From Ricinus communis (lineage: Eukaryota; Streptophyta; Magnoliopsida; Malpighiales; Euphorbiaceae): DNA of 64,000 bases. The stretch's first letter is position 1. The number at the start of each line of letters is the position of its first letter. This document shows positions 1 through 11,782 of this stretch, piece by piece. Made by a program: the position numbers and the translations under genes. A model generated the notes under the pieces. The model had not been told where the DNA came from and searched no databases. It saw only the letters and a program-made list of their open reading frames with translations. The stretch is from positions 3,100,001-3,164,000 of the forward strand of contig NC_063257.1 of assembly GCF_019578655.1 (NCBI RefSeq), written 5' to 3'.

Positions 1-19
1 TACCTCGAGGAAGTTGTTG

Positions 20-1121
20 TTAGCCCCGATTCATCAATGCTTCTACCGACGGCCCAACCTTCGCCCACGAATAATCGGCCCTTCTTTTGGACTCGCATCT
101 CAAATTTGGTTTGATGGCACCGAAGTTGTAGTGAACCCATCTTAGACTCTCTGCACTCGTTGGTGTTCTTCCTACCAACGCAGAGCTTGTTCTTCGTAGG
201 GCACTCTCTCGCCTTATGTGGTCCGTCGGAAGAAACACTTAATACGAGGCTTTTCCACCTTTGTCATCCTTGTTGCCGTGGTTACCTCCCTCTCGGGCTT
301 GTCAAACCAGAGCCTTCCTTTGTGGTGGCGATCTCCCCATTCTTCCGCTACTGCCTTTCTTGGTCGCTTGTGCTTATCTTGCCTCGATCTCTATCAAGGA
401 TTCGGCCACGACAATGTGATCTTGGACACCACGGCCCAACTCCAACCTTGCCCAAATCAACCCATCCGTGAATGCAAACAAGGCTTCTTCATCGATAGTT
501 GGAATTTCAAGTGTGTTGAATTCTTTAACATACTCCTTGATACTTCCAGATGCGAGTCGCCAACTTGGCCCTTGCATCTCGAATAGCATTCTCGGTAGAA
601 TTGCTTCTCAAATCTTCCTTGAATTCTCCCAGAGCTAATGGTATGTACTTTCCATGTCGCCACTCCTCCTTCTCCACCACAACATTGCGATCTTCTAAGA
701 AGAGTGCGGCGTCAACTTTCTTGGCTTCTTCTACTAAGCCAAGTGCCTCAAGTATTGCCCAAGCCCAGGAAGTTATCAATTTCCTTCGCATTCTCAGCCT
801 TTATAAGCTTTAGGCCGAACATCTAACTCGATGAAGTGGAGACTATCATCCACACTTCCACCTCCTCGATACCGCCTTCTTACAAGCCACCAACCTAGCA
901 ACCATTCCATCAAGCATCTCCTCAACGTCACAACCCCAAGGAGAGTTTTCTCCATGGTCTTGGCTTGTTCTCGACACTTGGACATCCCCGCTCAAGGCAG
1001 CTTGCATCCTCAAGCCTCTTCCATTCGAAGCTCTACCTTGGCTAGCCCGGCTTCCATGTCGGACAACATCCCTCGACCTTCCTTTCCTTCCTTGGTGGCT
1101 TGACGCCCTACCGTCCTTCAC
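20..1121 (-). pseudogene. Ty3/gypsy gag remnant, several frameshifts
   Basis: On the minus strand this stretch encodes broken pieces of a plant Ty3/gypsy capsid (retrotransposon gag) protein. Recognisable pieces, N to C, are an ACKKAVS-type leader with VDDSLH near 846-985, then EEAKKVDAALFLEDR and EEWRHGKY near 640-791, then the SIKEYVKEFNTLEIPT / EEALFAFTDGL block at 374-589, then a lysine/arginine-rich tail at 20-238. The pieces lie in two or more reading frames with small gaps, so no intact Gag can be made. The order (LTR at right, then gag running left) matches the primer-binding site at 1211-1221. The protease, reverse transcriptase and integrase would lie left of the window. Family assignment rests on the recognised gag block. 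Confidence 0.75.
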
Positions 1122-1210
1122 AACTTCACTATGGAGTTGCCTTACCTCTTCCGAACTCTAGCAGCCTCACTTGCCCGATGTCTTTGCCATTTCAACGATT
1201 GTCTAACCTT

Positions 1211-1221
1211 GCTCGATACCA
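1211..1221 (-). other. Primer-binding site (tRNA-Met-like), degenerate
   Basis: On the minus strand the bases read TGGTATCGAGC. This is the usual plant initiator-tRNA-Met primer-binding site TGGTATCAGAGC with one base lost. It lies between the LTR on its right and the gag remnant on its left, as expected for minus-strand reverse transcription priming. Confidence 0.7.
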
Positions 1222-1222
1222 A

Positions 1223-1715
1223 TCACGGGCTTGGTGTTTGCTACCAACGAACTGCGGCACTAGCTACTTTCTCGGAAACAAGTCACTAGTCACCTTACTC
1301 CTCCTTATGCTAGGCAAATGCTAGCGAATGGCGAAGAACAAAGGAAGCTTAAGAAAGCAGAGAGAATTTCAGAGAGAAACTACTTGCTCTTCTATTAAGC
1401 TTGAATAGCTTGATTACAACTTGATGCTTGATACTTACAAATGAAATCTCTAAGCTATATATAGGCCTCCACCTCCTCCATGGACGGTGAGGATACATTT
1501 CATCTAATGGCTAAGATTAAGTATCTAGAATGTTCTACACACTTCCATACTTATCTACACATTATACATGCATTCTAGATTATTCTAAAATGTTCCAGAT
1601 GTTTCCAGATGATTCTAGAATGTTCTAGAATCCTCCCTTGCTTTGTAGCGAACTCTAGAGGCTTATTGGGCCATTGAACCTTCGTGCGAGAAGGGGAAAT
1701 CTTCGGGCTGTGACA
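1223..1715 (-). repeat. 5' LTR of the Ty3/gypsy element
   Basis: Read on the minus strand, the LTR begins TGTCACAGCCCGAAG at 1715 and runs to just before the primer-binding site. It holds a TATA-like CTATATATAG at 1455-1464 and a stretch of tandem TTCTAGAA/TTCCAGAT motifs at 1560-1635, which resemble heat-shock elements. The inner border is approximate. The partner LTR and target duplication lie outside the window. Confidence 0.65.
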
Positions 1716-3503
1716 AAAGTAATAGGCATTGTCAGAATAACTGCTCCTTTTCTTTTTAAAAAGAAGCTTGCGCTCTTTATTCCGTGAAAAAGGAAAAAAG
1801 AATATATCTAATTCATTGTTAATTAATCATTCATTAACTTCTTTAAAAACCTGTGTAATCTATAGTTGCTCCACTATTTTACCTCCTTCCAGCAAAAAAG
1901 AAGGAACAACAAACTAGAGGAATCAGCATTTAAAAGGAAGAGAAAAAAATTATTTAAACCTTGTGTATAAACCACAAAAAAAAAAAAAGATATATATATA
2001 TATATGAATATTTTATATTTTGATATTGAATAATTAATAAATAATTTATTATTTAAAATTAATAAATATATATCAATTATCTATTAATTTAATATATAGG
2101 TGTCCAGAACTAGATAATAATTTTCCTAAAAGATTACAATCTTCACATCTTGAAAGTAGCATTCAAAATATATGCATTGTTGGTATTTATTTTTATTTGG
2201 TGCAATAGAAATTAGAAGTCGATATTTATAAAAAGAATCACATGATAAAAACAACTATATAATACTTTCTCCATATTTTTAATCCTTTTACATGTTATAT
2301 TATTATTAAATTTATGTATGAAGTAAATGAATTATAGTAATAACAGGAAAAAAACATCAATTTTTAAAATTTCAACATACAAAAGGTATTTTGTAAATCT
2401 CTAATTCAAGTCATACTTTAATTTATTATCTTAACATTGTCCCAATAAAAAATAATGCTTTCTCGATATGATAATTCTTGCCAAAAAAACTCTTTTCAGC
2501 ATTTGTGTCGAGCAAGATCATTTATATATATGAATACAATTGAAATGAAAGGAAAATTATCTTTTCAGCTAATTAAATCTTAAAATGTGATTAACATATA
2601 ATGAATACACAATACATAATATAATTTTAATTCTCAAGATTTTTAATTTTAATAATTTACTCCTATTAAAATATTTTCTATATGATAACATCTTTTAATA
2701 TATAAAATTGAAGTTCATCTCAATGGTGAATTTTATAGTTGTATAAAAAGAATACACACAAATAGAAAAAAGAAATTATTACGAATAAATTTTTATAAAT
2801 ATTTATAGTAATTCATGATAGGATATATGTGAATAAAATATCAACATGAAATGAATAAAATATGATGCAGTTAACTTGTTTTTGACGGCAAGGTTTTTAA
2901 CGATTGCCGTCGTTCATCTTGGAACAAGAAATTGGTGATTTGTCATCCAACAGAAGCTTTTGAGCATCACATGAAGCCGAAAAGAATTGCTTAGTGTTTA
3001 TTGATCTCTTTTTTTTTTTTAAGAGTGAATGATATCGGCTTTTATTTTAAAAACAGAAATTAATAATGTAGAAGCATAGGTTTAATTATAGTATAAGTAT
3101 CCATCTATAAAGCAGTTTTACAAACTATATATTCAACAAGTTAGAAAGAATAACAGAACCCAATTGAATTATCCATTTCAGCACTTGGATTTAGTATAAA
3201 TCATCATGATTAGTAGTATACTCTTATTTGTTTTGTTACAACCAGGGGAAGACAACAGAAAGGTAAAAAGAAAGAAAAGAAAAGAAAAGATTAACTGACT
3301 GGTCGGTCATACAACACAGCATGTAAAATAAACATCACCGAGTAGCATACGAATTAACTGACTCTTAATTGTACCTAGGATTAATAGTGCACCACTAAAA
3401 CTAGAGAAAGAGAAACAGCAGAATTGAATAATCTGAAGGATGCAGTTGCATCTGTTACTAATATTACATCTGGAATTAAGAAGGTAGTTAGCGGCTACGC
3501 ATA
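1716..3503. other. AT-rich intergenic DNA, no gene seen
   Basis: Low-complexity AT-rich sequence with poly-A and poly-T runs. No coding region, RNA gene or bounded repeat could be supported. A GAAAAGAAAAGAAAAG tract lies near 3270-3290. Confidence 0.6.
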
Positions 3504-3785
3504 TTAATGAAGTGAAACTCTTATACCAAAGTAGTTTTGTGCAAAGTCGACAAGGTTGTCGACTTCATGCTCGTCAATGTAGCCACTGCCATCGGAATCA
3601 GCAGCCCGCACATTCCACCAAGCACGCACCCCTTGGAACCATCCTCCAAAGGTTCGAATCGCAGACACCAACTCTACTCTGCTTATTTTGCCGTCTTGGT
3701 CTGTATCAAATCCTTTCAACCAATTCTTGAACTCTTCCCTTGTCATTGCTGGCCTACCATCACCGTTTCCGCCCTTGTTTTCCAT
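3504..3785 (-). CDS. Small two-EF-hand calcium-binding protein (EF-hand locus 1)
   Basis: A single-exon 93-residue protein with two canonical calcium-binding loops: residues 27-38 (DTDQDGKISRVE) and 63-74 (DSDGSGYIDEHE). Both have acidic or polar ligands at positions 1, 3 and 5, Gly at 6 and Glu at 12. The linker carries the family's aromatic/arginine patch (GWFQGVRAWW). A protein this size has one EF-hand lobe, like polcalcins and small CMLs, so it probably senses calcium as a monomer or dimer; targets are unknown. There is no signal peptide or lipidation motif. A TATA-like box is only about 40 bp upstream of the first ATG, so Met14 is a possible alternative start. It is one of seven related loci in this window. 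Confidence 0.88.
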   Translation of the reverse strand: MENKGGNGDGRPAMTREEFKNWLKGFDTDQDGKISRVELVSAIRTFGGWFQGVRAWWNVRAADSDGSGYIDEHEVDNLVDFAQNYFGIRVSLH

Positions 3786-3821
3786 TTCTCTCCCCTTTGT
3801 CCTTGCCGATGAAGGAAATCC

Positions 3822-3832
3822 CTTATAAATAG
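3822..3832 (-). promoter_or_regulatory. TATA-like box of EF-hand locus 1
   Basis: The minus strand reads CTATTTATAAG about 40 bp upstream of the first ATG. The close spacing implies a very short 5' UTR if this box is used. Confidence 0.45.
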
Positions 3833-6480
3833 GCAGACGTATAAGAGAGGAGATATGTGAGATAGAGACCTTTATCGTGTGAGAACTAACGAGAGTGCTT
3901 TTGAGCGAGTCCTTGTAATCTTATCCGTCCAAAAATTACAATAACTAGGATTTTTCTCCGTCCATAATTATCTTTATTATAGTTAAGCCAAATAGATGTA
4001 GCTGAATTATTGGGTATGGTGTGAAGATGGTTTACAAATAAAAATTGTATGACAGTGAATCATTTTTACGAATTTGTTGGTAATTTCGTTTTAAGCAAAC
4101 TATGATTATTTTGCCGAGTTTCCATAATATTAACAGTTTTATTATGGAATTGGAAATTGCTGACTAGTCTAATTCAGTTAAATGTAAAATCGAAAACGTA
4201 GTCAAACCCACATTTGTCTGGTTTTGACCCATTAAACCACTTGGTTCGACTGATTTGTTCGGATTTAGTAGTGAACCGGCCTCTATCATAAATATATTAA
4301 AATTAGAACAAGAAAATCAAAAGTTCTTAGATTTATAGGACTAGCAGTCCAAATGGCTGACTAATTAAATTGGTGATCATACCTTTAATCAATTCGATCA
4401 CTGGTTAATTTTGAAATACTGGTTAACACTTTCAACTTGTCATTCGATATTGTAGTCTAACAGTAGACATATTTAGCATAACTCAATTATAAATCCACCT
4501 ACTATTTAGCCTAACGGTAGACATATCTCGATTTTAATAAGATTTTTAAGTTTAAGTCTTTCTCTTCATTTCTAAATTAAAAATGAAAAAATCATCAAAT
4601 CTAAAGATGGTAAACTATTTATAAAGATTTTTTAATCGATTTAAGCTCTTAACTCCTGCAAAAAGCATGAGTAAAATATTGAACGATATTGTCCAGCCAT
4701 TTATTTCAATGATTAAGTCACAAAAAGGTCTTAAAAATATAAGAGAATTGAGATGTGACGGTCATGTGATCGTGTTTTTATATAGTCTTCAAAATCGGAG
4801 TTGTTTCATATGGATTAGGACATTCTATGTGCCAGAAAGGAAGAAAAGAATACAAAAGAAAAAGCTTTCATGGAGCCGAAAGTTTCTTTATTTGTTCTGT
4901 TTTCTATCTTTCGGCTCAAAATAATTGAACCTTGCATGTTGAGTTCTATCTAATTGTTCTTATTCTTTTACATCTCCACATCAGGTGATGGAATAATTTT
5001 ATCTCTCTTTAAATGCACGTTAACCTCACATCCGGAGTCTTCGACATTAATGGATTTACGAAATACTTCTATTACGCACTAGATTGTGGGTTAACACTCA
5101 GTTGAGTCTTTACTTTGTAAATTGCTATTTTGCTAGAGATATAAGGTTGATCGTACTAATATATGAATCACGGGAGTCAAGTACTCGGGGCATTTCTAAG
5201 GTATTTTTTGATATTATGGATTATTATTATTTTTTTAAAATATAGATATTTTATTAATAAAAATTAATAAATACGTATTAATATAAAAAATAAAAATAAA
5301 TATTAAACATTAAATAATAAAAGACCTCATAGTATTTTTCACGTTAAAAACTATACGATATTTGAAAAAATAAAAAAGGTGGAAAGAATATTTATGTCTT
5401 ACCAAAAATGTTAACGTTTGCGAGTCTACAACCACATCTTTAGAAGCATATAAAAAGCATCAAGTGAGAATAAAATAGGGAAGCAAATTTGAGTCCACAG
5501 GTCTCCTTTGCGTGGTTCAATAATTTTGTACTCTCACGTTTCGGAAGAGGCACATTTGACTCATATTACTGTCGATCACAATGTTAGAACGGTTTCTTAA
5601 AATTGTTTATCTGCTTAGAGAAAAGAACTCTATGTTTTAAAACGTTTGATTAGACTCTTTAACTGTTCTTTTTATAAGTGCTCAATACACCATTACGAAC
5701 TGAATGATCCGAACAACTATATTTATATGTATGCACAATTGGGTCTAATAGTCAAAGACAAGTAAAAGTATGGATTTCTTATATAAATGAAAAGGAAAAG
5801 GCAGTTGCGACATGGATTTAATTCTATTTTTCTTTTTTTAATAAGGAAAGATGGAGTTTTGCTTCAGATGAAGAATATTAAAAGGAAAAGAAATTTCGAG
5901 AAGAAATATTGCCTAATATTTGTGTTTATCTGCCATATACTTGCATGCGACAATATACAAAGGGTGTAAATGATAGATTCTTTTCCACAGTTGAAGCTTC
6001 CTGGAAGGGACGTTTATGGTAGATCTTTGTCAAGCGGATTCTAAATAGGGAATTGATTAGCAGCACGAGCGTTAAAATCAGGAGATAATTGCATCGAACT
6101 CCTCTTCTCTCATGCGGCCATATACCCCACTAAACTTCTTCTTCTTTTTTTTCTACGTTAGATTAATTTTATATTTTTGCTTACAGGTATAGCAATCCAA
6201 AAATATAAAAAATTAATAATAATTCAAAGAAAAGAAAAGAAATATTGAATGCAGCAGGTTTCCTCATGTTAAAAAAGAAAAAAAAAAGATATTAGTACGT
6301 GTAAATTGCTTTTAATCCATAGATCGAGGAAAGTTTACAATATTAAAACCTGGAAAATACCGAGAGCTAAGGCATGAGTGAGATGGTTAAAAGTAGGAGA
6401 AAGATACTGAAAACTAGAGAAGGCAAAGAAAGATTGAAAGCCAGGCACATCCATGAAATTGTTTTTTATGCAACGAGAGG
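3833..6480. other. AT-rich intergenic DNA, no gene seen
   Basis: No supported gene. Near 4200-4420 there are degenerate runs of AACC/GGTT-type words (for example GGTTCGACTG), typical of worn transposon DNA in plants, but I could not define ends. Open frames of 60-85 codons here (4667-4924, 5787-5969) have random-looking composition. Confidence 0.55.
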
Positions 6481-6490
6481 AACGGCTGTT

Positions 6491-7607
6491 GGAGAAAGGG
6501 TCAAATACCCCCTCCAAACTTGTATCAAATGGTCAAATAAGTCATATTTCAACTTCTCTAACAAATAGGTTCACAACTTCTATTTTGGGGCCAATTAGAT
6601 CCAAATATTGAATAAGTCAACAAATTTGGAAGACACGTTCGTGAAAGGAAAGTGAGTGTATGTTTTATTAATAAAATGATTTGAGACTTTATTTTTAATC
6701 TTTAAATTCAATTAATAAACCTAAATATGAATCTAATCCAATCCCTAATCTGTTAAAATAAAAAGAATAAAGAATCCAATCCCTAATCTGTTAAAAAAAA
6801 AAAAAAGAATCCAATCCCTAATCATAAACCAGTTTTTTTCATCTTGCTACTGCCACTCAACACTACCTTCTAGCACTACCACCGCCATCACCACCATAAC
6901 ATCCTCCATTTCAACGAGTCACTATTATTTTGCTCTTTCTTTCTTTTTATCCTTTTGAAAACATTATAACTTCCTTTCCCTTCCTTTTTTTTTTTAAAGA
7001 TCATGAGGATAATAAAATTATTTTATGAAGAAATAAGTGTTGCTTATGTTTTAGATTGTGATAAGATTTATTTTGCTTGTGATATATAGTAAAATTGGAC
7101 TGCAAAAAGAGATGCTGAGGGATTGTAGGCAATGATGATGATTGATGATGGGTTTGCTGGCAGTGGAGCAACGATGGTGGATATGATTTTGCTGTGGTGG
7201 CGGCGGTAGGTGGCAGTAGGATGGTGTTGGCGCGGTGTCTAAGGTGATATTAGTGGATGGCTTACATTGGCGTGGTGGCAGAGATGAGGGAGGTGATGTT
7301 AGCCGATGGTGATAGTGAGTGGCTTGCGGTGGTATAGTAGGGAAGAGTTCTTTTATTTGCCATTTTCTTATTAAAATTTTAAATATTATTTACTGTTTTA
7401 AGAGAGTCAAAATTTTATACTGTTGAAATAAATATTGTCGAATTTTAATTAATTTAAAAGGGTGATTGTGTTACAGGTGCTGATTTAGTGAAATTGGAGA
7501 ATTAGATGTCCTAAAATAGAAGTTGTGAGCTTATTTGTTACAAAAGTTGAAATTGGATTTACTTGACTCTTTGATACAAATTTAGGGGGGTATTTGATCC
7601 TTTCTCC
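6491..7607. mobile_element. Non-autonomous Mutator-like DNA transposon
   Basis: The element starts GGAGAAAGGGTCAAATACCC at 6491 and ends with the inverted form (GGTATTTGATCCTTTCTCC) at 7607. The inverted similarity runs about 130 bp at each end (6491-6620 against 7480-7607) with scattered mismatches. It is flanked by a 10-bp target duplication with one mismatch: AACGGCTGTT at 6481-6490 and AACGTCTGTT at 7608-7617. The 9-10 bp duplication and long inverted repeats are features of Mutator-like elements. The interior (about 850 bp) has no transposase frame; it holds GGTGG/CCACC-rich low-complexity sequence near 6880-6900 and 7120-7330. A shorter relative lies at 49388-49782. Confidence 0.75.
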
Positions 7608-7617
7608 AACGTCTGTT

Positions 7618-10482
7618 TGGCTGGTGCATGGCTCATTGAATGACTTGAAGCGCGTATTACTGGAGTCCAACCTTGGGCATCATTCCTGTCCTTTTGTCCT
7701 TGAAAGCTTAGCCTTGGGCGACTGTTTGCATTGGGAAAGAGCCACTCAACTAGAAAAAGGAAGCATGCCCGTCACAATCTATCAATTTGTCCAAGAATCT
7801 TAGACCCTGGCTACTATACACTGGCTTTTAACTATCCAATTGGGCCACTTCTCCAGTTTTCTATATTTTAATTTGATGATATTCGGATTCTAATTTGGAT
7901 TTTATATTTAACTATTAATTGTTTCGTAAGACATCCCGAATGAGTTTAGGCACATATATATACAGTGAAACATGAGGATCCAATCTCCTATGATAAACTA
8001 TACATTTATTAATATTAATCGTTTGTCGATCTTTTGCTATTACTTTAATTATAATGAGTTAAATACATATAATTATAATTTATAATTATGATATTAGAAT
8101 TAAATCTAATAATTTTAGATTTTTTTAAAAATACTGTTACTTAATGTATTAATTATATTTATATAAGTTAATATAAAATACAATAAATTTATATATTACT
8201 TATTAGTACTATGCCTATGTGTTGAATAATGCCTCTATATATATAGCCCTGGTTTTGTTGACATTTACTTCTATTTTTTTCCTCGAATATTGTTTACTAT
8301 ACTATTCAATTGAGTCCTTAATTAGATGTAGAAATGCAAGTTAGCAACTAATTATATTGTTCTATTCTAAAGAGTTCAAATTCACTTCATATGTGATGCC
8401 CAGATGTGCCCTATGAGTCTTTTGTCCAGTTGTTTATTAAAAAAAATAAAATTCACTCCATATGTTGACTAAAATTTAAGCAGTTAGATTTTATTACTTT
8501 AAGTACAAAGTTTTGAAATTCTGGTGGTCAGTCATCTGCCTCAGTAGTCTTAGATTCAATTTTAATTAATCCTAATTTTGTGTCACTTTGAAATAACTCG
8601 AATAATTAGAATTCTTTAAACTATTTAAGCAATTGAACTTTTATCTCTTGAAATATGAAGTTTCGAAAATCTGACGCAGTGGTATGCTCACTCGTGTACC
8701 TCACTAGCCTTAGATTCAAAATACAAAAAATTTAATTGACATCAATTGTGTTACTTTGAAATAGCTCAATTTGTTGGAATCTTTTGAATAATTATATGGG
8801 TTATAAAATACATGCATATCAACAAGATGATAAACTTCTCTTTTGAAAAGGAAATTGCATAACTTACATTGCAATATTCTATAGTTTTTTCCATACAGTT
8901 TGCTTTTTAATATATGGGAGCCCGACAAGATATGGACAGAGGATAGTCATCATCTTTTACTCGTTATAGTGGCAAAAATTCACCTAATATAGAAAAAAAG
9001 ATTCAAATTAAAACCTCTTACTCTCAAAAATAAATATTGCTGCCAATTTGATTGAAGTGTAGTTATGAAATCTTAGCAATTAATATCAATATAATTCTCC
9101 CACCTTAGGAATAAATAAAAGGTAAAAGATTTAGGCTTGATTGACTAGGAAAAAGAAAAGAAGAAGAAGTAGGTTCACAAGATTAATAAGGATTTTATAT
9201 GCACATATCCACGATGATGAATTTGTCAAACAATCATTTCACTAACAAAAATTTAAATTGTTAAACGAGATTTTAAGGATAATTTAATATTTTAAATATA
9301 TTTTTTTTATAAGAATGGTTATGAGACTTGATGCATGAATAAAGTCTAGATTAATATCTTATATTATTTTTTAAAAAAATTAAGTTATTAGGCAATGTTT
9401 GATTCATAAAATTATTATTAGATGATTTTATTCCGTTATTTATTCTATGAATTTGGATTAACTATTTCTACATAAAATTATAATTATATATATATAATGT
9501 GATAGTGATGGTAATAGTGGTAGTGAGCGGAGCGACAGCGGCTAAAGCAGTGGTAGCGATGAGTGGTGGATAAAAATCACAATACTGGTGGATGATAAAG
9601 AATTATGGTAAATGGATTTAAGCTATAGATAATTAGAGACATTTTTTTAAAATTCTGAAATAATTATATTTAAATTCACTGTGAAATAGGTGTTTTACAA
9701 AATTAAAGAATAATCATGGGATGAAATAGCTATTTATTTATTTAAATTTAAACAAATTTTAAAATAGACAATTGATCTATTTCTTAGCTATCTTTTAAAC
9801 TAAATATATTGTTGGCGAAGTGCTACATATAGTTTTATATGGCCATGAGATAAACGTTCATTTGCTGCTGCCTAATATGTTATCTCTATCATCTTAAGAG
9901 TTATTATTGAGATAAATTACATGCAGATTTGAACTGGCTAGTGTCTTGTTCTATGATTATTATCTCACCCTGATCAAGAACCTCATAAAATATCAACAAC
10001 TTGACATATCATCTTGAATTCCTGTTCATTATTCTTTCTTTTTCTTTATCCCTGAAAAAAATTAATAACGTATTTGATTCCGTGTACGGGGGAGAGGGAG
10101 GGAAGAATACATATAAAGCCAACGATTTCGGCAAAAGAACAAAGAATACATAATCAAGCTGTGTTTGTAAATATCATGTCCGGCTACTGTTGCTTGATTT
10201 GTTTTCTGTTTAAGTCTTTGTTAACGAGACGCCTTTTCTTGCTTAGTTTAGGAAGGGTTTTTCTTATCAATCTTGAGTGAAATTGCTCAAGATTAGGTTT
10301 TCCCCTTTAAATAAATAAATAAGAAAAGAAGATGATGAGTAATTGTTGTTATTATCATAAAATCATTAAGGATCGAACAGCGAATACAAAATAGAAGCTT
10401 GAAGATGAAAAGCAAACAAGCCCAGACACACGCATGCATAAACTTACATATAAGAACAATTATTTGCAAGAGCACAAGATTT
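7618..10482. other. AT-rich intergenic DNA with one local duplication
   Basis: No gene supported. Contains an imperfect tandem duplication (8475-8790, listed separately) and a GTGGTAGTGAGCGG-type low-complexity patch near 9510-9590. The region ends in the 3' flank of EF-hand locus 2. Confidence 0.55.
8475..8790. repeat. Imperfect tandem duplication, period about 150 bp
   Basis: Two diverged copies in direct orientation start at TTTAAGCA (8475 and 8624). They share, in order, a TATTACTTT/ATCTCTTGA block, CTCAGTAGTCTTAGATTCAA against CTCACTAGCCTTAGATTCAA, and GTGTCACTTTGAAATAACTC against GTGTTACTTTGAAATAGCTC. Confidence 0.6.
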
Positions 10483-10758
10483 CTAACCAAAACAGTATCC
10501 CAATTTACCAGCATACTTGATAAGCTCGCCCAGCTCATCACTGCTGATTTTACCATCACCATCAGCATCGGCACGGCGAAGCGCTCGTCGAACTCTGAAA
10601 CCGGGAAGGCGAGAACCAAGCTGTTGGAAGGCTCTCTTTACCTCTTCTTTGCTGAGTTGACCATCTCCGTTGGCATCGTTTTCCTTGAAGATAGCCGTCA
10701 GCTGTCCTTCAGTTAGAGAGAAGCTTCCTTTGGCAGACTTGGGCACGGAAAGTGGCAT
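10483..10758 (-). CDS. Small two-EF-hand calcium-binding protein (EF-hand locus 2)
   Basis: A 91-residue protein starting MPLSVPKS, with canonical loops at residues 28-39 (DANGDGQLSKEE) and 64-75 (DADGDGKISSDE) around a linker GSRLPGFRVRRALRR. All ligand positions are intact, so calcium binding by both hands is expected. An upstream in-frame ATG at 10854 would give 123 residues, but it lies upstream of the TATA box at 10832-10839. The start at 10758, about 75 bp downstream of that box, is therefore preferred. It looks like a cytosolic calmodulin-like protein with no targeting signal. The GFRVRRAL linker is very like the linkers of the other loci here, which supports common descent. Confidence 0.88.
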   Translation of the reverse strand: MPLSVPKSAKGSFSLTEGQLTAIFKENDANGDGQLSKEEVKRAFQQLGSRLPGFRVRRALRRADADGDGKISSDELGELIKYAGKLGYCFG

Positions 10759-10831
10759 GTTGCAGAAGCTTTTGTGATATTTGCTATATGAACAAAAGTG
10801 GGGAATGGGAGATGTGTTTCCCAATTGCAGC

Positions 10832-10839
10832 TTTATATA
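10832..10839 (-). promoter_or_regulatory. TATA box of EF-hand locus 2
   Basis: TATATAAA on the minus strand, about 75 bp upstream of the chosen start. It excludes the longer frame that begins at 10854. Confidence 0.65.
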
Positions 10840-11782
10840 GAGTTGTTTTACCACGGATACTGTATATTTCTTTGATTTTCAAATCATATATATTATTCCT
10901 CCACATGGAGGCTTATTTGGCAAGGAAATTAACTCTACATTCAATTATCCCAAAATTGATTATGAAATCCCTAGAATTAGTGCATTATACAGTTGCTTTG
11001 TCTTTTTGTTACTTTATTCTCACTTTGTACTCTTCACCATAATAAGATGGAGCTGTCATCTAAAGGTAGTTAATAACAGGGGATTAAGACAGACTTGGGA
11101 TTAAATGAAAAATATTTATGTGGGCTTCATGTTATGGGCTTAGCAAGGGTTATCTAAACTAGTAGTTTAGTTTCTGAGAAAAAGTAGAAGGCCAAGAATT
11201 GAACTGAAGGATCTCTTAATCTCTTCCAGTTGCAGTTTTGCTGAAGACAAACGTATATGCAACTTTCTTATTTTCTACTTCTCACATAAATTTCTTGTGG
11301 CTGTGGCAAATGTTTTCTAATTCTTCCTGCGAAGACGGAACTTATTTTATCCTAATGGATGATTAAGACATAACCTAAAAATCGGTGACTAAATAACAAA
11401 GCTATTTGTTCACGATAAACCTCTTCGCATTTGAAAATCAATTTTAAATCTATCTTTCCTCTTTTGGACATCTTCAAATACATTTTCTTCCCATCAACGC
11501 CAACAATCCTCGTCTTGGGCATGATCACGGCTGCCGTTGTTGGTTGTGCCACCCACCCTCGTCTTTCTTATTTCTTTATTTTTTTCCCTGTCTTTCTTGT
11601 TGCTACTTTATTCTGGAAGAACAAGTCTTAACATTTAATAGGGAGTAATAATATAAAAGGTGACCTAACTTTTGCACTTATTTTGATTATATTATGAATT
11701 TACAAATTATTTCATTACGATAATATATTTTTAAACCATTTTGGAATAATATCTCTGTCGTCTCCGCTATTATAATTGAGTT

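Noticed and set aside
4180..4420. Dispersed repeat with GGTT/AACC words
   Set aside because: It looks like worn transposon sequence, but neither end nor orientation could be fixed, so no element is called.
9360..9830. Possible MITE with TGTTTGATTCATA-like end
   Set aside because: The proposed inverted partner near 9810-9830 matches too poorly, and no target duplication was found.
10759..10854. N-terminal extension of the EF-hand protein at 10.6 kb
   Set aside because: The extra ATG lies upstream of a good TATA box, and the added 32 residues match no sister gene.
11352..11552. Minus-strand frame of 66 codons starting MAQPTTAAV
   Set aside because: Composition is protein-like, but no domain, promoter or family could be recognised, so it is not listed as a gene.
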